DNA of 64,000 bases from Alphaproteobacteria bacterium. GTDB taxonomy: Bacteria; Pseudomonadota; Alphaproteobacteria; Micropepsales; Micropepsaceae. This document shows positions 19,171 to 27,012 of the stretch, in pieces. The position numbers and the translations under genes are program-made. The notes beneath the pieces are model-generated. The model was not told where the DNA came from. It saw only the letters and a list, made by a program, of their open reading frames with translations, and ran no database searches. The stretch covers positions 1 through 64,000 of the forward strand of contig WGNJ01000007.1 of the NCBI GenBank assembly GCA_016124635.1. Reading direction: 5' to 3'. Each line of letters opens with the position of its first letter. Position 1 is the stretch's first letter.

Positions 19171-19637
19171 GCACATTGGAACGCGCCATCGAAATCGCGG
19201 TATCGGCGCACAAGGGACAGAAAGACAAGGCAGGACGGCCATATGTCCTTCATCCCCTGCGCGTCATGTTTAGCCTAGAGTCGGACGATGAACGCATCGT
19301 CGGCGTTCTTCATGACGTCGTCGAGGACAGCCCAGATTGGACATTTGAGCGCTTGGCTGCCGAGGGCTTTCCGCCTCGTATCATCGATGCGCTTCGCTTG
19401 GTCACGAAGTCGCCCGCCGACGAAGCCGCCATCGGCGGCACGCGCGATCCCGAAGAAAAGTATCTAGCCTACGAAGCGTTCGTTCTGCGCGCCGCCCAAA
19501 ACCCGATCGGCCGCCGCGTGAAACTCGCTGATCTCACGGACAACGCCGACCTTTCTCGCATTTCCATGCCGACCGCAGCAGATCGGGCGCGCCTGGAGCG
19601 CTATCGCCGGGCGATCGCCAAGCTCAAAAGTGTCTGA
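19167..19637 (+). CDS. HD-domain hydrolase (RelA/SpoT N-terminal-like)
   Basis: The 156-residue protein has the metal-dependent phosphohydrolase motifs of the SpoT hydrolase domain: HKGQKDKAGRPYVLHP, then HDVVED, and KLADLTDNADLS. It lacks the synthetase domain, so it is at most a small alarmone or nucleotide hydrolase. Its ATG overlaps the eutC stop (ATGA), placing it in the eut operon. A link between ethanolamine use and (p)ppGpp turnover is an inference from this coupling. Confidence 0.82.
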   Translation: MSTLERAIEIAVSAHKGQKDKAGRPYVLHPLRVMFSLESDDERIVGVLHDVVEDSPDWTFERLAAEGFPPRIIDALRLVTKSPADEAAIGGTRDPEEKYLAYEAFVLRAAQNPIGRRVKLADLTDNADLSRISMPTAADRARLERYRRAIAKLKSV

Positions 19638-19684
19638 TCATCGCACCTAACGCGGGCGCCACCGCGCGCCGCCCGTGCCGGCGC

Positions 19685-20047
19685 TCAGTGACCGCGCCTC
19701 CGTTCGGACGCCAATCCCGGCTCTGGATAGAAGGTTGCGTCGCTTCGAAACAGTTCGTCGCTGCCCTGTTCCAGGAACAGATGGAAGTTTCGATGACGCA
19801 AATAGTAGCCGGGATAGTTCACCGACTCGAAAGAGGCGAGAGACCCGTCCGCCAGCCCGGGGCGCACATAGAAACTGGCGTCCTGACGGAACAGATCGTC
19901 ACCGGAGAACTGATCGAGCCGCACCGGTTCGGTTGTCGAGAACACGCCCACGACGTCGCCGAAGTTGACAACGGAGTCCGCTTGCGCGGGCGCCCACGCC
20001 GAAGCGATCAGCGTTAGCGCGAGCAGCGCCACCAGTCTCATTTGCAT
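19685..20047 (-). CDS. Exported AbfB-like beta-trefoil protein, short form
   Basis: The 120-residue product has a signal peptide (cleavage after APAQA) and a region SFESVNYPGYYLRHRNFHLF followed by ELFRSDATFYPEPGL, the repeat text of the AbfB arabinose-binding beta-trefoil domain. An earlier DDLFRQDASFYVRPGL is the end of another repeat. Only about two of the three trefoil units fit in this length, so the domain is either shortened or assembles as an oligomer. It may bind a plant or cell-wall sugar in the periplasm. Confidence 0.75.
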   Translation of the reverse strand: MQMRLVALLALTLIASAWAPAQADSVVNFGDVVGVFSTTEPVRLDQFSGDDLFRQDASFYVRPGLADGSLASFESVNYPGYYLRHRNFHLFLEQGSDELFRSDATFYPEPGLASERRRGH

Positions 20048-20062
20048 CGTTTCATCCCCGAA

Positions 20063-20086
20063 TACTCGACCGTAGGTTATCGAGTA
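20063..20086. promoter_or_regulatory. Inverted repeat upstream of the AbfB-like gene
   Basis: TACTCGA and TCGAGTA form a 7-bp perfect inverted repeat with a 10-nt spacer, 16-39 bp upstream of the minus-strand start codon. It could be an operator or a 5'-leader hairpin. Confidence 0.3.
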
Positions 20087-20212
20087 CCGCGGACGATACT
20101 GTCCTCGAATTACAACAGTTCAGGGCTTTCGTTGCGAAGGCGGCAACGCGATGCGCGCGGCTAATTGCGTCAGCCGAAACCTGCGTTACCGGAGAGGTGC
20201 GGTTGAAGATGT

Positions 20213-20289
20213 TGGTCGGGGCGGCGTGATTTGAACACGCGACCCTCTGCTCCCAAAGCAGATGCGCTACCAGACTGCGCTACGCCCCG
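20213..20289 (-). tRNA. tRNA-Pro (anticodon TGG)
   Basis: On the minus strand the acceptor CGGGGCG pairs perfectly with CGCCCCG, followed by discriminator A and an encoded CCA (20215-20213). The D-arm is GCGC/GCGC, the anticodon loop TTTGGGA gives TGG, and the T-loop is TTCAAAT. Length with CCA is 77 bases. It reads CCA and by wobble CCG/CCU. Confidence 0.95.
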
Positions 20290-20385
20290 ATGCCAGCGAT
20301 ATGTCGAACCGGACTCGCCCAAGGGAGGCCGGTCGTGGGGCGGCTTGAATAGTGATTTCGCGCGCGCACCGCAAGCCGCAGCCGT

Positions 20386-20820
20386 TCAACGGCTCCGCGA
20401 CCGCCTGTTTCCGCCCGTCATCAGCTTAAAGACGCCCTCGGCCGTAAACACGATCTTGCCGCCGACCGTGAGCTCGCCGCGCGCAAAGGCAAGGCTTCGG
20501 GTCGCCCGCGTGACCACGGCGCGTCCCTCGACCCAGTCGCCCTGTCGCACCATGCCGACGAAATCGCTGTTCATGCGCAACGTGACGGAGCGCGACTTCG
20601 TCGCCTCCCACACCGCACCGCCCAGCACACCATCGGCAAACGCCATCAACCAACCGCCATGCACGATCCCGAAGCCGTTGCAGTGACGTTGCACAGCCCG
20701 AAACGCCCGCACCTTCGGATCATCGGGCTTGTGGTAGACGGGACCGTTGTGCGTGGTGAAAGGACCGCGCGACGTGCTTTCGATGAAGCCTGGCGCCGGT
20801 GTCTGAGAATCCGCTGTCAT
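20386..20820 (-). CDS. PaaI-type hot-dog thioesterase
   Basis: The 144-residue protein has the single hot-dog fold of the PaaI/YbgC-like family, with the conserved HGGWLMAFAD segment that carries the catalytic-site His-Gly-Gly and a downstream acidic residue. It would hydrolyse an acyl-CoA. The ATG overlaps the stop of the SMP-30-like gene (ATGA), making it the last gene of a four-gene operon starting at 23250. The acyl substrate is not known. Confidence 0.85.
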   Translation of the reverse strand: MTADSQTPAPGFIESTSRGPFTTHNGPVYHKPDDPKVRAFRAVQRHCNGFGIVHGGWLMAFADGVLGGAVWEATKSRSVTLRMNSDFVGMVRQGDWVEGRAVVTRATRSLAFARGELTVGGKIVFTAEGVFKLMTGGNRRSRSR

Positions 20821-21716
20821 TTCGTAAACCGCTCGAGAAACCGATCGTACACCGTCACAGGTCCCCAGAACGGAGGAACGCTCGCACTCTCAGGTCCGAC
20901 GACCGCCGCGCGTTCATCAGGCAGCAGCGTTACATCCGTTACGAACCGGGGAGCGCCAGTGAACGACCCGAGCCATGTGCCGTCAGCCGCGATCTTGTGC
21001 AGCCGCCCAGCGCCGTACTCGGCGACGATCGCATTGCCATCGCCGTCGATCTCAATGCCGTCCGGCCCGGCAAGAGGATAAGCGGCTTCAATGCCATTCG
21101 CCGCGAAGCTGAAGAAGACGCTCGGTTTGCCGAGCACGCCGGCGCTTTCTATCGGATAGGTCAAAATCTCGCGCGCGAGATGTGCGCAGACCAGAAGCCG
21201 CTTGCGCGCACTGTCGACGGCAATACCGTTGGCGTACCGAATACCTTCCGCGATACGCGAGACCTTGCCGCTCGCAGCGAGATAGAGGACAGCGCCTTCG
21301 GCCGGCGCTTTGATATCAAACGTGCCGGAAGAGGTGAAATAGACGCCGCCGTCGCTGTCCGCCGCCGCGCCGTTCGGATAGACGAACGTTTTCCCCTCAT
21401 CATCGCGGTCGATGACGCCGATCGTCTCTCCCTCATGTGAAATGCGCACGAGCTTGTTCGCGAGATGGCAAAGCACAACGAAACCGCCGCCATAGGGCGC
21501 GATGTTGACGGGCCCGCAGTCGCTCGCCGACCAAAGCGTCTGCGTCGTCGTGAGATCGGAGATGCGCACCACGTTGCGCCGCATCTCCTCGAAGTAAAGA
21601 TGCTCGCCATCCCACAGCGCTCCCTCCGGATATTGAGCAACCGCAAGATGTAAATCGGCGGCCTGGGCGAACTGAGAGGCGGCAACGAACAGCATGAGAA
21701 GAAGAGTCGCTCGCAC
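20817..21716 (-). CDS. Exported SMP-30/gluconolactonase/LRE-like beta-propeller
   Basis: The 299-residue protein has a signal peptide (cleavage after QFAQA) and a six-bladed propeller with the family metal-site signs: EGALWD, YPNGAAADSDGG, RYANGIAVD and GPDGIEIDGDG. It would be a periplasmic lactonase or ligand-binding propeller. The GTG at 21716 is used because it lies just after the TAA of the upstream membrane-protein gene with AGGGAG ahead; the first ATG is inside the signal peptide. It ends in an ATGA overlap with the thioesterase gene. Confidence 0.82.
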   Translation of the reverse strand: MRATLLLMLFVAASQFAQAADLHLAVAQYPEGALWDGEHLYFEEMRRNVVRISDLTTTQTLWSASDCGPVNIAPYGGGFVVLCHLANKLVRISHEGETIGVIDRDDEGKTFVYPNGAAADSDGGVYFTSSGTFDIKAPAEGAVLYLAASGKVSRIAEGIRYANGIAVDSARKRLLVCAHLAREILTYPIESAGVLGKPSVFFSFAANGIEAAYPLAGPDGIEIDGDGNAIVAEYGAGRLHKIAADGTWLGSFTGAPRFVTDVTLLPDERAAVVGPESASVPPFWGPVTVYDRFLERFTK

Positions 21717-21718
21717 TC

Positions 21719-22339
21719 TTATTCTCCCTTGCGCCGCAGCAGGAACAGCGACACGGCGCATACGCCGAGCACGCTGGCGAACAAATAAGTGATAGCGCGC
21801 GAGCCGATTTCCGGAATGAGGGCGAAGGTCGTGCCGAGCACGCCGAGCACATTGCCGAAAGTCGAAACGCCGTAGACGAGCCCAGCCACGCGGCCGACTT
21901 CGCCCGTCGAGTGCACCAAGAGACGAACGGCCACCGGCGAAAACGTACCCAACAGCGTCAGAGGCACGAGACACAGGGTCATGGAGGCGATAAGGACGGC
22001 TCCCGGCCCGTCGCCCATATTGGTCAGGATCGACAACATCACCTGATCGGCGAACGGCGGAATTACGGCGAGATAAGCGGCTGCCAATCCGACGGCGAGC
22101 GCCACCACGGTCGACGAGGGATAGCGATCCACGATTGCCCCGCCGGCCAGATAACCGACTGTCAGCGCAACGAGCACCGTCGAAATGAGGCCCGCCCAGG
22201 TGCCGATGCCGCCACCGAAATAGGGAAAGAGATATCGGCTGCCCAACATCTCGAAACCCATCAGAACCGCGCCAACGAGGAAGGCGTTGGCGTAGATCAG
22301 CAATGCGGACGCTGTCGGCCTCACTATTTGCTGGGCCAC
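21719..22339 (-). CDS. Integral membrane partner of spermidine-synthase-like protein
   Basis: The 206-residue protein is almost entirely hydrophobic with about six helices and opens with LIYANAFLVGAVLMGFEMLGSRYLFPYFG, a pattern of the membrane half of fused MFS/spermidine-synthase-like proteins. Here the membrane half is a separate gene. It overlaps the upstream spermidine-synthase-like gene by 16 bases, so both are coupled. It may anchor that protein or transport its product; no transport activity is demonstrated by sequence. Confidence 0.78.
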   Translation of the reverse strand: MAQQIVRPTASALLIYANAFLVGAVLMGFEMLGSRYLFPYFGGGIGTWAGLISTVLVALTVGYLAGGAIVDRYPSSTVVALAVGLAAAYLAVIPPFADQVMLSILTNMGDGPGAVLIASMTLCLVPLTLLGTFSPVAVRLLVHSTGEVGRVAGLVYGVSTFGNVLGVLGTTFALIPEIGSRAITYLFASVLGVCAVSLFLLRRKGE

Positions 22340-23250
22340 TTGCGGTTATGATTTTCGATCGCCTTGAGCGTCTCGACCGGCGCAAAGTCGTCGGTCAGCA
22401 CTTTGGCGTCGGCGCTGATCGTGCCGACCTCGTCGTTGGGTTCGCGCCGGGACGATAGAAGTTGTGTGAGGTCGTAGCGGAGTTTGAATTCCGCTTGCCG
22501 TGAGGCTGCGGCCGCGGCGAGCGCCGCGTCCGTCCGCTTGGGTCCATCGTAGGCAACCGTCACGACGTTGCCCTTGGCAAGATAGAACTCCACGTTGTTG
22601 AAGACCGCGCCGATGGTCTTGGCGGCTGCATCGAACAGCATCGTGTTGGGCTCGACGTTCTGCACGACCACGCCGCTCTCGTTCAGATGCGCCTTGACGC
22701 TTTCGTAGAACTCCTTCGTCAAGAGATGAAACGGCACGAACGGTCCGCGATAGGCATCGATCAAAATGAGGTCGTAGTGCTCAGTGTTTTCCCGCAGGAA
22801 CAAGCGGCCGTCGCGCGTCACCACGTTGAAATTCGGCTCGTCCTTGATGCCGAAATAGGTCTTGGCGACCTTGGCCACCTCAGGATCGAGTTCGACGGTT
22901 GTGACCGGAACGTTGGGTAGATAGCGGTGCAGATACCACGCCGTCGTACCGCCGCCGGATCCTATCTCAAGGATCGATCCCACCGTCTTGGGATAGATCA
23001 GCCCCGCAGTCATGTACCGGGTGTAGTACACCGGCAGTTCGCGATCGTCCTTGGTATTGTGCGTGCTCTCCGTGTAGAGCCGATCGTTGTATCCGAACGT
23101 CAGCGTCACATACGGCGGGTTCGAATAGACGTAGATGTTGTTGTAGAGCGACTCCCTTTGAACCAGCAGCGTGCGCTCGCCACCCTGCGCGGCTGCAGCG
23201 GTAAGGCCGACGGCGGCCAACGCCCAAATCAAACGTGACAAGAACCGCAT
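22324..23250 (-). CDS. Exported spermidine-synthase-like protein
   Basis: The 308-residue protein has an N-terminal hydrophobic signal segment (MRFLSRLIWALAAVGL, cleavage around AAAAQG) and then the aminopropyltransferase/methyltransferase Rossmann fold: LEIGSGGG at 94-101, acidic Glu120 in TVELD, and RDGR near 146-149. The usual D-x-x-D-P active-site loop of spermidine synthases is replaced by DAYRGP at 165-170, so polyamine synthesis is doubtful. ATG at 23250 follows GAGGTG; a GTG three codons upstream is the alternative. It heads the operon with the membrane partner, the SMP-30-like protein and the thioesterase. Confidence 0.78.
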   Translation of the reverse strand: MRFLSRLIWALAAVGLTAAAAQGGERTLLVQRESLYNNIYVYSNPPYVTLTFGYNDRLYTESTHNTKDDRELPVYYTRYMTAGLIYPKTVGSILEIGSGGGTTAWYLHRYLPNVPVTTVELDPEVAKVAKTYFGIKDEPNFNVVTRDGRLFLRENTEHYDLILIDAYRGPFVPFHLLTKEFYESVKAHLNESGVVVQNVEPNTMLFDAAAKTIGAVFNNVEFYLAKGNVVTVAYDGPKRTDAALAAAAASRQAEFKLRYDLTQLLSSRREPNDEVGTISADAKVLTDDFAPVETLKAIENHNRKWPSK

Positions 23251-23289
23251 GGACGTCACCTCGCCGCCAGGCGTTGCCAGCGAACTTTG

Positions 23290-23727
23290 CTAGTCGGTTG
23301 GCACTGTCGCGAACCACGAACCGACATCGGAGCCTAGATGCCAAGTCCCGAACATGAAGCCTGAATCGCCATCCTCCACAAGCGTCCCGCGATAGGTGAC
23401 CGAATGGTTCTGCCCACCGGATCCATCGTAGGTCTTCGTAAAGGTGACGTAATGCCCATTGATCGAACCGACGACCCGGGCCCGCAACACGCCGTCCGGC
23501 GAGCGACTGCCGAAGGTCTGCGTCTCCTCGACATAGCCGGTAAGGATCTTGCCGTTCTTCGTGACGGACATGTTGAAGAACACCGCGTCGCGACCGTCCT
23601 CATACCCGTACGCACCGACCCAATCCGAAGCAAGACCGCGCGCTTGCGCCGGCAATGCAAGAGCCAGCATGACCACTACCGTGGCCAAACCGGTGGCTAC
23701 CCTTCCAAACAACGCCTGCGGCGACAT
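23290..23727 (-). CDS. Exported beta-rich hypothetical protein
   Basis: The 145-residue protein has a signal peptide (cleavage after PAQARG) and a mature domain of alternating beta text (DWVGAYGYEDGRDAVFFNMS, YVTFTKTYDG, GTWHLGSDVGSWF) reminiscent of avidin- or lipocalin-like barrels. GGGGAGG stands 5 nt before the ATG. It lies 39 bases upstream of the spermidine-synthase-like gene on the same strand and could be the first gene of that operon. Function unknown. Confidence 0.7.
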   Translation of the reverse strand: MSPQALFGRVATGLATVVVMLALALPAQARGLASDWVGAYGYEDGRDAVFFNMSVTKNGKILTGYVEETQTFGSRSPDGVLRARVVGSINGHYVTFTKTYDGSGGQNHSVTYRGTLVEDGDSGFMFGTWHLGSDVGSWFATVPTD

Positions 23728-23800
23728 CGAATCCTCCCCGGAAAAAGCTTGTTCGTACGTTGATGCCCCTCAGGAACAGCACAGGTCAAGCGCCGGAAGC

Positions 23801-24817
23801 TTACCGGGCGCCGGTTGGGGCCGGATCGTCGTAGCTGACCATCAAGGCCAGCATGCCGAATTGGGCCACCCAATGGGACAGGGTGCCGTAGTCGCCGTCC
23901 CAAATCTTCGGCCGTTCATAGGTCGACTTGAAGTGATCGAGGTAGGCCCGCAGAAACCGACCCTCTCCGGTCGCGCGATAGAGGTGCCAAAGACCCCACG
24001 CACGGCTGAAGTTAAGGCCGGCTTGGTGGACGCTCTCTGCCGAAATGATCGGTTTGATCGGCAGACTGTCGGGCAAGAAGCCGTTGACCCACGCCTTGAA
24101 ATCGTCCCGGGGCAAAACCTTGGAGACAAGCCAAGCCCAATTCGTGCACACCGCCAAGAATTCACGGGTCGCCACCTCGACCGCCTGGAGCGGGCACGCT
24201 CCCGGCCGCAGGTAATTCGCGCGGACCTTGTCGCGAACGAACGCCATGATCTTTGCGTCGCCGCTCGCAATGCCGAAATCGTAGAGGTTGATCAGCGCCC
24301 AAGTCGCGCTGGCATACGCCGTCGACAGCGGGTCGGGCTCCTCTTGCGTGTAATAGGCCATGATGCTGTGCGCGGCCTCTTGCGCGAGTGGTGCGAGCCG
24401 ATGATCGCCGAACACACGCTCGTAATCGATTGCCAGCCGCAGTAGCCAGGCGCGTCCGTACGGCATCTCGAACTTCGGCCGCGAACGAAGGTCGCTGAGT
24501 TCGCGCGCGAGCTTTTCAGGCGTGAGGTTGTGGTGGATGAGCGCGTCGAAGCGCCGATCGCCCGTTGCGCCCTCATATGCGGTAAGCGCCCAAAGACCAT
24601 GAACCGACGAATGCCAATCGATGCAGCCGTCGAAAGCGGGATGGTCCGTATCGCTACGGCCGACACAAACCGCGATGGGCTTCGTCAGCGCCGTTGCAAA
24701 CGACGCCCGATCATCCAAAAAGCGCGCAAGCTCGGCGGAAAGATCTTTCGTCACAGCTGGAGCACTTGTTGCACCTGCGAAGCTCACGAGTAGGCAAGCC
24801 AGTAGGACGTCTCTCAT
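23801..24817 (-). CDS. Exported DUF2891 family protein
   Basis: The 338-residue protein has a signal peptide and the DUF2891 signature CIDWHSSVHGLWALTAYEG near residues 65-85; the rest is an all-alpha (alpha/alpha toroid-like) text with HHNLTPEKLARELS and SWVAQFG-type segments. Relatives are unassigned but resemble glycoside-active toroids. The ATG at 24817 is chosen because earlier in-frame starts are non-ATG and precede a non-hydrophobic stretch; the ribosome binding site is weak. Confidence 0.8.
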   Translation of the reverse strand: MRDVLLACLLVSFAGATSAPAVTKDLSAELARFLDDRASFATALTKPIAVCVGRSDTDHPAFDGCIDWHSSVHGLWALTAYEGATGDRRFDALIHHNLTPEKLARELSDLRSRPKFEMPYGRAWLLRLAIDYERVFGDHRLAPLAQEAAHSIMAYYTQEEPDPLSTAYASATWALINLYDFGIASGDAKIMAFVRDKVRANYLRPGACPLQAVEVATREFLAVCTNWAWLVSKVLPRDDFKAWVNGFLPDSLPIKPIISAESVHQAGLNFSRAWGLWHLYRATGEGRFLRAYLDHFKSTYERPKIWDGDYGTLSHWVAQFGMLALMVSYDDPAPTGAR

Positions 24818-24895
24818 CCTGCACACCGAACCCTTGATGTGCCGGAGAAAGAGCACAAACCATGAGCCGCGATCTAGAGCGCGGATGTCCAAAAG

Positions 24896-24926
24896 AAAAC
24901 CGCCGCAGCTGAGCTGCGGCGGTTTT
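24896..24926 (-). terminator. Intrinsic terminator of the double cold-shock gene
   Basis: AAAACCGCCGCAGCT and its exact complement AGCTGCGGCGGTTTT are separated by one G and form a very strong 15-bp arm hairpin. On the minus strand it is followed by a TTTTCTTTT run, the layout of a Rho-independent terminator, 27 bases after the cold-shock gene stop. The opposite strand has only a short T-tract within the stem. Confidence 0.9.
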
Positions 24927-24952
24927 ACACCCCACGATCCACCTTATTCTTC

Positions 24953-25627
24953 TCAGACGGGTCCGAAGAGCTCGTCAGGACGATGTTCGACCGACATCGG
25001 CAGATCTGGTGCAAGATGAATTTCGGTTGCGGTCAGGCCCTTGGGCCCCTTCGCCACGCGGACCAGCACGCGCTGGCCTTGACGCAGCTCACGAATTCCG
25101 AACCGGCGCATCACATCCATGTGGCAGAAGATGTCCTCCGAACCACCGTCCGTGACGAAGCCGTAGCCCTTTGGCCGCGAGAACCACTTGCACACGGCAA
25201 GGTGCGCCGGACCGACCGGCTCATCGATCAGAATCTCGCGTGACCGCTGCGCGCGCCTGGCCCCGTTGCCGTTGCCGTTTGATCGATTGTCGTGATGTGC
25301 CCGGACGACGGGCGTGCCCGCATTGTTGTCGAGGCTGACGAGCCGCTTGGCCTGAAGGCCCTTGATCTTGCGAACGACGTCGCACTCGACCGCGGCGCCT
25401 TCGAGAACTTGCTCTGCACCGTAATCGTGGATCACCGTGCGATGAATTAGAATGTCCCCGTCCAACGCATCGCTGACGATAAATCCAAACCCTTTTTCTT
25501 GACTAAACCACTTGACGCGGCCCCTAACGCGTATCGCACCTTCCACCGCCTCAGGTGCATCAACTACTGGCGTGTCCACTGGCGTTCGCGCTCCATCTTC
25601 AAAGTCAAAATGCAATCTCCGCACCAT
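24953..25627 (-). CDS. Double cold-shock domain protein
   Basis: The 224-residue protein has two cold-shock domains. The first (about 34-100) carries GRVKWFSQEKGFGFIV with RNP1; the second (about 145-210) has CKWFSRPKGYGFVTDGG and IFCHMDV. An Asn/Gly/Arg linker separates them. Such two-domain proteins bind single-stranded RNA or DNA as chaperones and are typical of Hyphomicrobiales. The ATG at 25627 lacks a Shine-Dalgarno and is preceded by a CA-rich run; a GTG 16 codons upstream is possible. A strong terminator follows. Confidence 0.88.
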   Translation of the reverse strand: MVRRLHFDFEDGARTPVDTPVVDAPEAVEGAIRVRGRVKWFSQEKGFGFIVSDALDGDILIHRTVIHDYGAEQVLEGAAVECDVVRKIKGLQAKRLVSLDNNAGTPVVRAHHDNRSNGNGNGARRAQRSREILIDEPVGPAHLAVCKWFSRPKGYGFVTDGGSEDIFCHMDVMRRFGIRELRQGQRVLVRVAKGPKGLTATEIHLAPDLPMSVEHRPDELFGPV

Positions 25628-25730
25628 TGTTGTGGTTGTGGTGCAACGTGGGCACACGATACATAAATTCTTCACATCTAGGAAGGTGCAATCGCCGACT
25701 CACTCGGATTTTCCTTGTGGATCGCAATAG

Positions 25731-25781
25731 AAGAAATTTCGCATCCACGGAATTTCTTAACGTGCTTTGCTGCTGCAGCAA
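25731..25781. promoter_or_regulatory. Two inverted repeats between the cold-shock gene and coxG
   Basis: AAGAAATT (25731-25738) and AATTTCTT (25751-25758) form an 8-bp inverted repeat with a 12-nt loop. Next to it TTGCTG and CAGCAA (25767-25781) form a second one with a 3-nt centre. Both lie in the shared upstream region of the divergent genes. They could be hairpins in the cold-shock 5' leader or operator sites for coxG. Confidence 0.35.
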
Positions 25782-25842
25782 TGACAACGAGTAGCGTGGC
25801 CGACCGCTTCCGCCGGGAAATGTCGTAGCAAGGAGCATCAAC

Positions 25843-26430
25843 ATGGATATGAGCGGCGAGGTTCGCATCCCAGCCCCTCAACAGCGCGTATGGGAGGCGC
25901 TCAACGATCCCGAGACATTGCGTCAGGCAATTCCAGGTTGCGAGGAACTCACGAAGATTTCGGACACCGAGCTTGAAGCAGCGGCGCGCGCCAAGATCGG
26001 TCCCGTCAGTGCTCGCTTCAAGGGCAAGGTCACTCTCTCCGACCTCGAACCGCCAAACGGATACACATTGTCCGGCGAAGGGACCGGCGGCGCTGCCGGC
26101 TTCGCCAAGGGGCAAGCTCAGGTCACGTTGCGACCCGACGGCGATGGCACTGTCCTGCACTACACCGTGAAAGCAACGGTCGGCGGCAAGCTAGCTCAGA
26201 TCGGCCAGCGGCTGATCGACGGCGCTGCAAAAAAGATGGCCGACGACTTCTTTGAGAAGTTCAGTTCGCTGGCAGCGGGTCCAGCCGCGCCCGGCCCGCA
26301 AGCGGCGATGCCAGCCCACGCAAACGACGATGAGCATCATCACCCGAACGCCTTCAACCTACCGCTTTGGGTTCCGATCGCCGCAATCGCCGCCGGATTC
26401 CTTCTCTTGGCGATTGTGCTGATGCGTTGA
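25843..26430 (+). CDS. coxG: CoxG-type membrane-attached SRPBCC protein
   Basis: The 195-residue protein has a CoxG SRPBCC domain ([20 protein letters not shown] through [17 protein letters not shown]) and a C-terminal transmembrane helix after a His-rich linker ([10 protein letters not shown]). In aerobic CO oxidisers CoxG helps tether the dehydrogenase to the inner membrane and recent work links it to quinone handling. AAGGAG precedes the ATG. It starts the cox cluster 105 bases before coxS. Confidence 0.9.
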   Translation: MDMSGEVRIPAPQQRVWEALNDPETLRQAIPGCEELTKISDTELEAAARAKIGPVSARFKGKVTLSDLEPPNGYTLSGEGTGGAAGFAKGQAQVTLRPDGDGTVLHYTVKATVGGKLAQIGQRLIDGAAKKMADDFFEKFSSLAAGPAAPGPQAAMPAHANDDEHHHPNAFNLPLWVPIAAIAAGFLLLAIVLMR

Positions 26431-26535
26431 CGGCAAGGGCAGCGCCGTGAAAACCTAGGGCCAACGCTCGCGCGCGATCTAAGCCGGTTGCGCCCCCGTA
26501 CACCATTCCCTCGCTCGCATATTAGGAGGCATCTC

Positions 26536-27008
<473 letters not shown>

Positions 27009-27012
<4 letters not shown>

